DNA of 64,000 nucleotides from Gaiellasilicea sp963850995 (GTDB lineage: Bacteria > Actinomycetota > Thermoleophilia > Gaiellales > Gaiellaceae): the NCBI GenBank assembly GCA_963850995.1, contig CAWKNQ010000021.1, positions 1 through 64,000 on the forward strand, read 5' to 3'. The number at the start of each line of letters is the position of its first letter. Position 1 is the stretch's first letter. The notes under the pieces are model-generated. The model made no database searches. It saw only the letters and a list, made by a program, of their open reading frames with translations, and was not told the origin of the DNA. This document shows positions 40,304-48,775 of the stretch, piece after piece. A program made the position numbers and the translations under genes.

Positions 40304-41205
40304 AGGTCGCGCTCCTCTCCGGCGGCGTCGGCGGCGCCCGCTTCGCGCGCGGTCTCGTCGAGGCGGCGGGGCCGGAGAACGTCGCCGTGATCGGAAACGT
40401 CGGCGACGACCTCGAGGTGCTGGGGCTCTCCGTCTCACCCGACCTCGACAGCATCCTCTACGCACTCGCCGGCCTCCATGACGAGGAGCGAGGCTGGGGA
40501 CGCGCCGGCGAGACCTGGGAGGCGCTCTCGACCGTCTCCGCGCTCGGGGGTGAGGACTGGTTCCGGCTCGGCGACCGCGACCTCGGCGTCCACCTCGTGC
40601 GCACCCAGGCGCTGCGAGCAGGCGAGCCGCTCTCGGCCGTCACGGCCCGGCTCGCCCGCGCGCTCGGGATCGAGGCGGCGATCCTGCCCGCGACGGACGA
40701 CCGCCTCCGCACCTGGATCGAGACCCCGGCGGGCAGCTTCGCGTTCCAGGAGTGGTTCGTCGCCCGCGCTCACCGGGACGAGGTCGACGGAGTCCGCTTC
40801 GAAGGCGAGGCCGAGCCGGCGCCGGGCGTGCTCGCGGCCCTTTCGTCGGCGGACGCGATCGTGATCGCGCCGTCGAATCCGTACGTGAGCATCTGGCCGA
40901 TCCTGGCCGTGCCCGGCATCCGCAGCGCGCTCGAGGCGCGGACCGTGCCTTGCATCGCAGTTAGTCCGCTCGTCGGCGGCCGCGCGGTCAAAGGCCCGGC
41001 AGACCGTATGCTCGCGCGGATGGCGGGGGGCACGACTCCGGCGCACGTCGCGGGCTGCTACGCCGGTCTGATCGACGCGCTCGTGGTGGACGAGTCCGAC
41101 CCGGCCGGCCCGCTCGCAGTGCGCCGGATCGTCACGCGCACGCTGATGACCGACCTCGACGCCTCGCGGCGCCTCGCCGAGGTCACGCTCGGAGCCGCAG
41201 CATGA
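40300..41205 (+). CDS. cofD: 2-phospho-L-lactate (PEP) transferase of F420 synthesis
   Basis: Intact 301 residues. VALLSGGVGGARFARGL at the N-terminus, VIGNVGDDLEVLGLSVSPDL, GWGRAGETWEAL, WFRLGDRDLGVHLVRTQAL, IAPSNPYVSIWPILAVPG and SPLVGGRAVKGPADRM are all CofD/FbiA landmarks. Joins the activated lactyl/PEP group to Fo, giving F420-0 or its dehydro form. Confidence 0.92.
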   Translation: MKVALLSGGVGGARFARGLVEAAGPENVAVIGNVGDDLEVLGLSVSPDLDSILYALAGLHDEERGWGRAGETWEALSTVSALGGEDWFRLGDRDLGVHLVRTQALRAGEPLSAVTARLARALGIEAAILPATDDRLRTWIETPAGSFAFQEWFVARAHRDEVDGVRFEGEAEPAPGVLAALSSADAIVIAPSNPYVSIWPILAVPGIRSALEARTVPCIAVSPLVGGRAVKGPADRMLARMAGGTTPAHVAGCYAGLIDALVVDESDPAGPLAVRRIVTRTLMTDLDASRRLAEVTLGAAA

Positions 41206-41301
41206 GCTTGCTCACGCTCCTGGGGCGCCGCTCGCGCTGCGTAGGCCGGTGGAACAGTACGGAGGTACGGGCCGCCGGCTGGAGCGGCGCGAGCGGCGTC
41301 A

Positions 41302-41343
41302 GCCTTTCGCGGAGCCCGGCTCTGCCGGGCGGGAGCGAAAGGC
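41302..41343. repeat. 42-bp stem-loop between cofD and npdG
   Basis: Outer arms GCCTTTCGC/GCGAAAGGC and inner arms GCCCGGC/GCCGGGC around TCT. Sits in the 148-bp gap inside an otherwise tightly packed F420 operon. There is no T run after it. Confidence 0.6.
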
Positions 41344-41353
41344 GGCCAGGGGC

Positions 41354-41971
41354 GTGAGAGTCGCGGTTGTGGGTGGTACGGGAAGCTTCGGGCAGGCGGT
41401 CGCGAAGCGGCTCGTCGACGCGGGCGTCGACGTGGTGATCGGCTCGCGCGACGCCGAGCGGGCACGCGCCGCGGCCGAGCCGCTCGGCGCGACGGGCGCC
41501 TCGAACGACGACGCCGTCCAGCGCGTCGACCTGGTCGTCTTCGCCGTCAAGGCCGACGCCGCGGTCGAGTCCGCCCGCGAGCTGCGACAGTCGATCGGCT
41601 CGACACCCGTCTTCTCCGTCTGCGCCGAGCTCACCTTCGGCCCCGGCGGCGTCAAGCCCACGACCGAGGCGACCTCGATCGCGCAGCGGATCCAGGACGA
41701 GCTGGACGCGCCCGTGGCCGCCGGCCTGCACTCGCTCGCGGCCTCGAACCTCGCCCAGGCGCCGCCCGACGAGGACGCCCTCGTCTGCGGCAACGACGAG
41801 GTCGCGAAGCAACTCGCGTTGGACCTCGCGGGCAGGCTCGTGACGGGCCGCGCCGTCGACTGCGGCCCGCTCGCGAGCGCCCGCGCGCTCGAGGGCATGA
41901 CCGCCGCGATCGTGAACGTGAACAGGCGCTACAAGGCCCACGCAGGGCTCCGCCTGACCGGCCTGACGTGA
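41354..41971 (+). CDS. npdG: F420H2:NADP+ oxidoreductase
   Basis: Best start GTG 41354 (VRVAVVGGTGSFGQAVAKRL). The frame is open further upstream to ATG 41249, but that part would include a long DNA hairpin and lacks family similarity. Rossmann motif, then VVIGSRDAERARAAAEPLGA, VDLVVFAVKADAAVESAREL and GLHSLAASNLAQAPPD. About 205 residues, normal for NpdG/Fno, which exchanges hydride between NADPH and F420. Coupled to cofE by GTGA. Confidence 0.88.
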   Translation: MRVAVVGGTGSFGQAVAKRLVDAGVDVVIGSRDAERARAAAEPLGATGASNDDAVQRVDLVVFAVKADAAVESARELRQSIGSTPVFSVCAELTFGPGGVKPTTEATSIAQRIQDELDAPVAAGLHSLAASNLAQAPPDEDALVCGNDEVAKQLALDLAGRLVTGRAVDCGPLASARALEGMTAAIVNVNRRYKAHAGLRLTGLT

Positions 41972-42711
41972 GCACGGAGGTCCGGGTCCTCGCGCTCGAG
42001 GGCATCCCGGAGGTCGAAGAGGGGGACGAGCTCGCCGGGCTGCTCGCGGCCGCAGCCGACCGTGCGGGAGGGCTCGAGGACGCCGACGTCGTCGTCGTCG
42101 CGCAGAAGGTCGTCTCCAAGGCGGAGGGGCGCGTGGTGCGACTCGACGAGCTGGAGCCGTCCGCGCAGGCCCACGAGCTCGCGGTGGAAGGGGATCCGCG
42201 CCACCTCGAGGCGATCCTGCGCGAGAGCGCCCGGCTCGTCCGCGTCCGCCCGCCGCTCGTGATCGCGGAGACGCGTCACGGCTTCGTGTGCGCCTCGGCC
42301 GGGGTTGACGCCTCGAACGCGACGGGGCCGGGAACGGTCGTGCTCCTCCCGGTCGACCCCGACGCGTCTGCCGCGCGGATCCGTGAGGGCCTGCGCGACC
42401 GCACCGGCCGGGACGTCGGCGTGATCGTGAGCGACTCGTTCGGCCGTCCCTTCCGGCAGGGCACGACCGACGTCGCGCTCGGCGTCGCCGGCGTCGTCCC
42501 GCTGCTCGATCTTCGCGGGACGCGTGACCAGGTGGGCTACGAGCTCCGCGCCACGCAGATCGCCGTCGCCGACGAGCTCGCGAGCGCCGCCGAGCTCGTG
42601 CTCGGGAAGGCTCGGGGGATTCCGGCCGCGATCGTGCGGGGCGTCGAGCTGCAGGGCGAGGGCTCGGGCCGTGACCTGCTCATGCCGCCCGACCGCGACC
42701 TCTTCCGCTAG
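41968..42711 (+). CDS. cofE: F420-0:gamma-glutamyl ligase
   Basis: Intact 247 residues. VLALEGIPEVEEGDELAGLL, DVVVVAQKVVSKAEGRVVRL, ETRHGFVCASAGVDASNATG, VIVSDSFGRPFRQGTTDVAL and GKARGIPAAIVRGVE are CofE/FbiB signatures. It adds gamma-linked glutamates to F420-0 using GTP. The nitroreductase-like C-terminal part of mycobacterial FbiB is absent. Stop shares CTAG with the next gene on the other strand. Confidence 0.93.
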   Translation: MSTEVRVLALEGIPEVEEGDELAGLLAAAADRAGGLEDADVVVVAQKVVSKAEGRVVRLDELEPSAQAHELAVEGDPRHLEAILRESARLVRVRPPLVIAETRHGFVCASAGVDASNATGPGTVVLLPVDPDASAARIREGLRDRTGRDVGVIVSDSFGRPFRQGTTDVALGVAGVVPLLDLRGTRDQVGYELRATQIAVADELASAAELVLGKARGIPAAIVRGVELQGEGSGRDLLMPPDRDLFR

Positions 42712-43721
42712 AGGACCTCGGCCGCGAGCGCGGCGAGACGCGCGCCGACGACGGGGGCGAACTTGAAGCCGTGGCCGCTGCAGGGCGACCCGACGACGAC
42801 ACGGCCTCGGCGCTCGAGCACGAACTCGTCGCCCGTACGGGTCGTGTAGAGGCACGTCTCCGACCGGAGCAGCTCGCCGGCAGCGGGGAAGCGACGGCCG
42901 ACCCAGTCGGCTGTCCGCTCGGCGATCGCCGCATCCGGCTCACCCGGCTCGTCGGGATCGGTCGCAGGCCCGGTCTGGTGCAAGCCGGCCTTGAGGCCGA
43001 CGGACGGCGCGAGCAGCGCGTAGCGCTGTGCCTCGCCCGCCCTCGCGTCGATCACCGAGGGCACCGGCCCGTCGAGCGCGAAGTACGACGCCGTCTCGCG
43101 CGTCGGGGTCGCGTCGACGCCGACGAGCCCGGGCGCCCAGGCGCCGGCGGTCACGACGGCGCAGCGGGCCTGCAGCCCGCCGAGCGAGACCAGGTCGCCG
43201 TCCGCCTCCACCGAGTCGATGCGCACGCCCTCTCGCACCTGCACACCGGCGGCCCGCGCCGACTCGAGCAGCGCCTGCAGCGCCAGATCCGCACGGACGA
43301 TCCCGCCCTCCGCCTGGAAGAGCCCGCTCTCGCCTGCCTCGATACCGATCCCGAACCGGCGCCGGATCTCGGCCGCGTCGAGCACCTCGAACGGGATCCC
43401 GCACGCGACCAGCGCCGTGCGGTTCGGCTCCCAGTCGCCGAGATCGAGCGTCCCGTGCAGCTCGAGCAGCGGCCGTCCCAGCTCCGCCTCGAGCGCGCGC
43501 CAGCCCGGGTAGGACTCCTGGGCGAGCCGGACCCAGCGCTCGTCCGGATAGGAGAGCCGCACGATCCGCGAGCCGCCGTGACTCGAGCCCCGGTCGTGCC
43601 CGAGCGCGAACTGCTCGCAGAGGACGACGTCACGGCCGGCCTGCGCCAGCGCGCGCGCCGCCGCGAGCCCCATCACTCCCGCGCCGACGACGGCGACCTC
43701 GACGTCGGCTCGCGCACTCAC
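42708..43721 (-). CDS. FAD-dependent oxidoreductase, sarcosine/N-methyl-amino-acid oxidase-like
   Basis: GTG 43721 (VSARADVEVAVVGAGVMGLA), 7 nt after a TAGGGT box that includes the dinB stop codon. DAO fold with FAD motif VVGAGVMGLAAARALAQAGR, the covalent-flavin-region phrase HDRGSSHGGSRIVRLSY typical of monomeric sarcosine oxidase, and a C-terminal CSGHGFKFAPVVG. The CLYTTRTGDEFVLERRGR segment holds the Cys position that links FAD in MSOX. About 337 residues. Substrate is probably a secondary or N-methyl amine. Confidence 0.85.
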   Translation of the reverse strand: MSARADVEVAVVGAGVMGLAAARALAQAGRDVVLCEQFALGHDRGSSHGGSRIVRLSYPDERWVRLAQESYPGWRALEAELGRPLLELHGTLDLGDWEPNRTALVACGIPFEVLDAAEIRRRFGIGIEAGESGLFQAEGGIVRADLALQALLESARAAGVQVREGVRIDSVEADGDLVSLGGLQARCAVVTAGAWAPGLVGVDATPTRETASYFALDGPVPSVIDARAGEAQRYALLAPSVGLKAGLHQTGPATDPDEPGEPDAAIAERTADWVGRRFPAAGELLRSETCLYTTRTGDEFVLERRGRVVVGSPCSGHGFKFAPVVGARLAALAAEVL

Positions 43722-43728
43722 AGGCGGG

Positions 43729-43734
43729 ACCCTA
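43729..43734 (-). promoter_or_regulatory. Candidate -10 box formed partly by the dinB stop codon
   Basis: TAGGGT on the minus strand; its first three bases are the dinB TAG. It lies 7 nt before GTG 43721 of the oxidoreductase gene. Confidence 0.45.
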
Positions 43735-44796
43735 GCTCGGCTCGTCCAGGCTGAGCTGCCGGTACTCCGAGAGACCGGAGACGCCGACGCCGACGAGCCG
43801 GAGCGCACCGGGGCGGTCGCGCAGGCCGCGGTCGAGCAGGGCGCACGCCAGCTCGCCGATCCGAGCCGGATCGTCGATTCCCGCCTCCAGGCTCGTCGAG
43901 CGGCTGCGGATCGAGAAGTCGGCATAGCGGAGCTTCGCGGTCACCGTGCGCGCCGAGAGGCCTTCGCGGCGCAGGTGGTCTCCGACCTCGGAGGCCATCC
44001 GTCGCAGCTCCGCGTGCAGGAGCGCCGGGTCGTCCAGGTCGCGCTCGAACGTCTCCTCGACCGAGATCGAGATCCGCTCGCTCGTCATCTCGAGGCCGCG
44101 CGGGTCGATGCCGCGGGCGCGGTCGCGCAGCAGGCGTCCCACGGATCCGGGCAGCAGCGCGCGCAGGTCGAGATCGGACAGGGCGGCGAGCGCCCCGACC
44201 GTGGTCACGCCCGCGGCGGCGAGCCGTGCCTCTGCCCTCGGCCCGACGCCCGGAAGCGCCCGGACGGCGAACGGGGCGAGGAAGGCGGCTTCCGTTCCCG
44301 CGGGGACGACGGTGATCCCGCCGGGCTTCCGCCGGTCGGAGGCGATCTTGGCGACGACCTTCGTCGGCGCGACGCCGAGCGAGCAGGAGAGGCTCGTCGC
44401 ACCCCGCACCGAGGTTCGGACCGCCTCCGCGACCACTCGGGCGCGCGCGTAGTCGGACGCGAGCCCTGCGAAGTCGAGGTACCCCTCGTCCAGGCCGGTC
44501 CGCTCCACGAGCGGCACGACCTCCCGCACCGCCGCCCACACCGCCCGCGAGTACTCCCGGTAGAGCGCGTGCCGTGGCCGGACGAAGACGGCCGTGGGAC
44601 AGCGGCGGAGCGCCTCGGCGCAGCTCATCGCGGACCGGATCCCGAAGCGCCGCGCGACGTAGTTGGCGGTCGAGACGACGCCGCGGCCGCGCGGGTCGCC
44701 GCCGACGACGAGCGGCTTCCGGCGCAGGCTCGGATCCTCGAGCTCCTCCACGGCGGCGAAGAACGCGTCGAGATCGAGGTGAGCCAGGATCGCCAT
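43732..44796 (-). CDS. dinB: DNA polymerase IV (Y-family)
   Basis: ATG 44796, 8 nt after TAGTTT. LAHLDLDAFFAAVEELEDPS (catalytic Asp), VVGGDPRGRGVVSTANYVAR, LDEGYLDF (acidic pair, normally S-x-D-E), CSLGVAPTKVVAKIASDRRK, the thumb HhH VRALPGVGPRAEARLAAAGV and little-finger ISVEETFERDLDD. About 354 residues. No C-terminal beta-clamp motif of QLxLF form is certain, though the end (YRQLSLDEPS) holds QLSL. Translesion polymerase. Confidence 0.93.
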   Translation of the reverse strand: MAILAHLDLDAFFAAVEELEDPSLRRKPLVVGGDPRGRGVVSTANYVARRFGIRSAMSCAEALRRCPTAVFVRPRHALYREYSRAVWAAVREVVPLVERTGLDEGYLDFAGLASDYARARVVAEAVRTSVRGATSLSCSLGVAPTKVVAKIASDRRKPGGITVVPAGTEAAFLAPFAVRALPGVGPRAEARLAAAGVTTVGALAALSDLDLRALLPGSVGRLLRDRARGIDPRGLEMTSERISISVEETFERDLDDPALLHAELRRMASEVGDHLRREGLSARTVTAKLRYADFSIRSRSTSLEAGIDDPARIGELACALLDRGLRDRPGALRLVGVGVSGLSEYRQLSLDEPS

Positions 44797-44804
44797 CTCG
44801 GAAC

Positions 44805-44852
44805 AAACTAGACCGGCGGGTCGTTTTCGGCCCGCCGGTTGCGCCCTAGACT
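44805..44852. promoter_or_regulatory. Divergent -10 boxes for dinB (-) and the LAL regulator (+)
   Basis: Minus TAGTTT (44805-44810), 8 nt before ATG 44796. Plus TAGACT (44847-44852), 7 nt before GTG 44860. The 63 bp between the starts hold no other signal I can name. Confidence 0.5.
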
Positions 44853-44859
44853 CGGAGCG

Positions 44860-47730
44860 GTGCGAGGGCACGGGACGCTCATTGAGCGCAGCGGAGAACT
44901 AGACGAGCTCGACGGTTGGATCGCTCGCGCGCGGGCCGGTCACGGCGGGCTGGTGCTCGTCGGCGGCGAGGCCGGCGTGGGCAAGACCGTCCTCGTGCGA
45001 GCTTCGATCGAGCGAAGCGACGTTCGCTCGTACTGCGTCGAAGCGACGAAGGAGACGACCGAGCCGTACGCCCCGATCGTGTCTCTGCTTCGGACTCAGC
45101 TGCGCTCGGACGAAACCCCGTTCGAGGAAATCGGCCCACTCGCCGCCCACCTGTCACTCCTGCTTCCCGAGCTCGGCCCTCCTCCCGAGACCAGCCCGGC
45201 AGCGCTCGCGGACGCCCTCGCGGCGTGGTTCGACGCCCTCGGCACGCTTGCGCCGGCCGCGGTCTTCTTCGACGACCTCCAATGGGCCGACACGGCCACG
45301 CTCGAGGTGTTGCCGCGGCTCGCCCTGGAGCTCGAGTCGGCGCGCGTGCTGCTGATCGGCGCCTACCGCAGCGACGAGGTGACTCGGCTCCACCCCGTTC
45401 GACGGCTGCGGGTCCACCTCCGCCGTGCCGGGAGGCTCAGGCAGGCGAACGTCGAGCCGCTCGGCCCGGCGGCGACCGCGGAGCTGGCCGGCCGGATGCT
45501 CGGCGAGGCGCTTGCGCCGTCGCTCGCGAGGGTGGTGTACGACCGGACCGAAGGTGTTCCGTTCTTCGTCGAGGAGCTCGTCGCCGCACTCTCCTCCGAG
45601 GGTGGTCTCACGCCGGGCGACGGCGGCCTCGAGCTCGCCGCCGGGCGGAACGTCCCACTCCCCGATTCCGTTCGCGACGCCGTCCTCGTCCGGCTCGAGG
45701 CGCTCTCGGAGACTTCACGCTCGTGCTTGCAGCTCGCCTCGGTCGTCGGTCTGCGCTTCGATCTCGAGCTCATCGAAGCGCTTGCGGGCCACGTCGACCT
45801 GACCGAGCCCGTCGCGCTCGGGCTCGTCGTCGAGCCCGAGCCCGGGGCCGCAGCCTTTCGACACGCATTGACCCGAGAGGCGGTCTACGCGGACGCGCCC
45901 TGGTCGCGTCGGCAGGAGCTCCATCGTCGCGTCGCGGAGTGCCTCGAGCGCCGCGGCGCTCCGCCGGGCGTGCTCGCCGAGCACTGGCTCGCCTGCCGCG
46001 AGCTCGACCTGGCGAGACACGCCTTCGTCGCCGCCGCCGAGCGGTCGTGTGTCGTCCACGCGTACCGAGAGGCCGCGAAGGCATACCGGCATGCCCTCGA
46101 GCTCTGGCCGGACGACGACATCAGCGGCCGCCTCGATGCGGTCGACCGGTTGGCGCGATGCGCTCAGCTTTCGGGGGAGTTGATCGAGGCTGCGCGCCTC
46201 TGGGAGGAGGTCGCCGCGGCTCTGGACCCCGACGACGAGCGGGCACGCTTCGCCGACGTGAAGCGACAGCTCGCGGCGGTCTACCGGCTGCTCGGGCGAC
46301 GTGACCACGCGGCGCTGGCGCGCGCCGAGGCCGCCGAAGCGCTGACTGCCTGCGAATCGTTCGCTGCTGCGGCGGAGGAGCGCCTCCGGCTCGTCTGGGA
46401 TCTTGAAGGCGACCCGGACGATCCTGTCTTCGGCGTGCTCGACGACGCCGACCGTGACGCCGTGCTGGCTGGACGCCTCGACCTCACGGCCCGCGCGAAC
46501 GGCCTGCGCGCCCACATGCTCGCGCGCCGCGGGCGGTTCGACGAGGCGACCGAGCTGGCACGCGAGGCGGTCGAGCTCGCGCGCTCGACCGGCGTCACGA
46601 GCGCGCTCTTCGATGCGTACTGGTATCTGGCAGCCGTCGGCGTGACCCGTGCCGACTACGAGGGAGCGCACGGCGCCCTCGAGGCAGCGGCCGAGGTGTG
46701 CCGCGCGAGCGGTTTGAGCGCGGAAGAGCACTTCTGCGTTGCCTGCCTGTCGAAGATCATGATGAAGCGCGGCGAGTGGGACCGGGCGTACGCGCTTGCC
46801 GCCGACGTCCTCGCGTCCGGGGACCAGGCTCCACTCATGCGTTGGCATGCGCTCTGGGCGACCGGAGTGGTGGATGTCGCACGGGGACGCACCGACAGAG
46901 GGCGGCCGCTGCTCGTCGAGGCCATGACCTTCGGTGCCAGTTTCGACTTCCCGCCGGCTCGGATCGAAGGGATGTACGGGCTCGCGCTCGCCGATGAGAT
47001 CGACGGCGCCTCGAATGCTGCCGCGGATCGCTATCGCGAGTTGATCGGGGATGCGCGGGCTCACGCTCGGGATGTGCAGGAAGCGCACCACTACTCGCCG
47101 ACGCTCCGCTGGGCGGTGGGGTTCTTCGCTGCTCGACAGGACGGCGAGCAGGTCCGGGCTTGCGCCGACGTGCTGGCGGACGTCGCTGCCGGATTCGGAA
47201 GCCCGGACGCCCTCGCAGCGCTCGCGCATGCGCTCGGAGAAGCGAGCCTGCTCGAAGGCGATGCCGCGCAGGCGTCGAACGAGTTCACCCGCGCGGTGGC
47301 GCTGCTCGAGGAAGCCGAGATGCCGTTCGAGGCCGCGGTGACGAAGCTCCGAGCCGGACGCGCCTTCGCGGCCGCCGGTGAGCACGAGACCGGCGTGGAT
47401 CACGTTGTCGACGCCTACAGATGCTTCCGGACCCTTGGAGCTCGCCCCTTCTGGGTGCGGGCCGCCGCCCAGCTCGAGGAGCTCGGCGAACGGGTCGATC
47501 GTAGGGTTGGAAGGCGCGCGGCCGGCGATCTCGAGCGTGGTGGCCTGACCCGCCGCGAGCTGGAGGTGCTCCGGCTCGTGGCGGTCGGCCGTACGAATCG
47601 CGAGATCGCGCACGAGCTCTTCCTCAGCCACCGGACCATCGACATGCACGTCAGCCACCTGCTCGGCAAGCTGGGCTGCCGCTCGCGAACCCAGGCGACG
47701 ACCACGGCCCTCCAGCTCGGCCTCCTCTAG
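44860..47730 (+). CDS. LuxR-family regulator with AAA ATPase domain (LAL type)
   Basis: Intact, about 957 residues from GTG 44860 (7 nt after TAGACT). Walker A VGGEAGVGKT at about 35-44, Walker B AVFFDDLQWAD, sensor region LLIGAYRSDE. A long helical, TPR-like middle (about 350-860) follows, then a C-terminal GerE HTH: LTRRELEVLRLVAVGRTNRE and IDMHVSHLLGKLGCRSRTQA. LAL proteins are cytosolic activators that respond to a ligand or protein through ATP-dependent oligomerisation. The ThuA-like gene lies 23 nt downstream and may be a target. Confidence 0.92.
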   Translation: MRGHGTLIERSGELDELDGWIARARAGHGGLVLVGGEAGVGKTVLVRASIERSDVRSYCVEATKETTEPYAPIVSLLRTQLRSDETPFEEIGPLAAHLSLLLPELGPPPETSPAALADALAAWFDALGTLAPAAVFFDDLQWADTATLEVLPRLALELESARVLLIGAYRSDEVTRLHPVRRLRVHLRRAGRLRQANVEPLGPAATAELAGRMLGEALAPSLARVVYDRTEGVPFFVEELVAALSSEGGLTPGDGGLELAAGRNVPLPDSVRDAVLVRLEALSETSRSCLQLASVVGLRFDLELIEALAGHVDLTEPVALGLVVEPEPGAAAFRHALTREAVYADAPWSRRQELHRRVAECLERRGAPPGVLAEHWLACRELDLARHAFVAAAERSCVVHAYREAAKAYRHALELWPDDDISGRLDAVDRLARCAQLSGELIEAARLWEEVAAALDPDDERARFADVKRQLAAVYRLLGRRDHAALARAEAAEALTACESFAAAAEERLRLVWDLEGDPDDPVFGVLDDADRDAVLAGRLDLTARANGLRAHMLARRGRFDEATELAREAVELARSTGVTSALFDAYWYLAAVGVTRADYEGAHGALEAAAEVCRASGLSAEEHFCVACLSKIMMKRGEWDRAYALAADVLASGDQAPLMRWHALWATGVVDVARGRTDRGRPLLVEAMTFGASFDFPPARIEGMYGLALADEIDGASNAAADRYRELIGDARAHARDVQEAHHYSPTLRWAVGFFAARQDGEQVRACADVLADVAAGFGSPDALAALAHALGEASLLEGDAAQASNEFTRAVALLEEAEMPFEAAVTKLRAGRAFAAAGEHETGVDHVVDAYRCFRTLGARPFWVRAAAQLEELGERVDRRVGRRAAGDLERGGLTRRELEVLRLVAVGRTNREIAHELFLSHRTIDMHVSHLLGKLGCRSRTQATTTALQLGLL

Positions 47731-47753
47731 CGCTGCGTAGGCACGATGCACGT

Positions 47754-48767
47754 ATGCCGCGCAAGGTTGCGATCCTGGCGCTCGTCGTCGCGGCCGTGCT
47801 CTTCGAGACGACGGCCGCTGCACCGCAGCAGCCTGCGCCCGGCTTTCGCGTGCTCGCCTTCACAAAGACGACCGGGTTCCGGCATACGTCGATTCCGGTA
47901 GCCCTCCAAGCGCTGCGCGAGCTCGGAGCTCGGAGCGGGTTCACGGTCGACGCGACCGAGGATCCCGGCGCGTTCACCGACGCGAATCTGGCCCGCTATG
48001 CCGTCGTGGCCTTCGTGCTCACGACCGGAGACGTGCTCGACGACGCGGGCCAGGCTGCCTTCCAGCGCTACATCCGCGCCGGTCGCGGCTTCGTCGGCGT
48101 CCACTCCGCGGCCGACACCGAGCACGACTGGCCCTGGTACGGCCGACTCGTCGGCGCGTACTTCAAGAGCCATCCGGCGATTCAGCAGGCGACGGTCGTG
48201 GTCGCCGATCCTCGCCATCTCTCCACGGCCGGGCTGCCCGGGCGCTGGGCTCGGCTGGACGAGTGGTACAACTTCGCGGCCAATCCTCGCCCGGAGGTTC
48301 GCGTGCTCGCGACGCTCGACGAGGCGACCTACTCCCCCGGCGACGGCGCAATGGGTCGCGACCACCCGATCGCCTGGGCACACGAGCTCGACGGCGGCCG
48401 CGCGTGGTACACGGGCGGCGGGCACACCGAGGAGTCGTACTCCGAGCCGCTCTTCCGATCGCACCTGCTCGGAGGCATCCGCTACGCAGCAGGCCTCGCG
48501 CCGCCGACCATCGTCTCCGTCGCGACGACGGTTCGGTCAAGACGGCTGGCGGTGGCCGTCCGCTACGCCGACTGCCGGCCGTGCGCCGCGCGCCTGGCCG
48601 TGCGACTGCCGGGTCGCACGCTTGCCGTCCCGATGCGGCTCGCCGGCGGACGCGCCGGCGTGACGACAGCCGCGCTCCCCGCCGGAACGTGGACGATCGT
48701 CGTGACGCTCGAGAACCGTCAGAGTGGCCGGAAGGCCGTCGTCCGGCGAGCGGTTCGGATCCGTTAG
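47754..48767 (+). CDS. Secreted ThuA-like domain protein
   Basis: 337 residues. N-terminal signal peptide (KVAILALVVAAVLFETTAAA, likely cut after residue 23-25). The ThuA domain is well preserved: VLAFTKTTGFRHTSIPVALQ, TEDPGAFTDANLARYAVVAF, GFVGVHSAADTEHDWPWYGR, DEWYNFAANPRPEVRVLA, GAMGRDHPIAWAHELDGGRA, YTGGGHTEESYSEPLFRSHL. A C-terminal beta domain (about 250-337) with one CRPC pair is unassigned. The family belongs to the class I glutamine amidotransferase-like fold and is linked to sugar or disaccharide use; activity here unknown. Confidence 0.85.
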   Translation: MPRKVAILALVVAAVLFETTAAAPQQPAPGFRVLAFTKTTGFRHTSIPVALQALRELGARSGFTVDATEDPGAFTDANLARYAVVAFVLTTGDVLDDAGQAAFQRYIRAGRGFVGVHSAADTEHDWPWYGRLVGAYFKSHPAIQQATVVVADPRHLSTAGLPGRWARLDEWYNFAANPRPEVRVLATLDEATYSPGDGAMGRDHPIAWAHELDGGRAWYTGGGHTEESYSEPLFRSHLLGGIRYAAGLAPPTIVSVATTVRSRRLAVAVRYADCRPCAARLAVRLPGRTLAVPMRLAGGRAGVTTAALPAGTWTIVVTLENRQSGRKAVVRRAVRIR

Positions 48768-48775
48768 CCCGCCGA

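Noticed and set aside
41249..41353. N-terminal extension of npdG from ATG 41249
   Set aside because: The extension is encoded by the stem-loop and has no Rossmann-fold character; GTG 41354 gives the normal family length.
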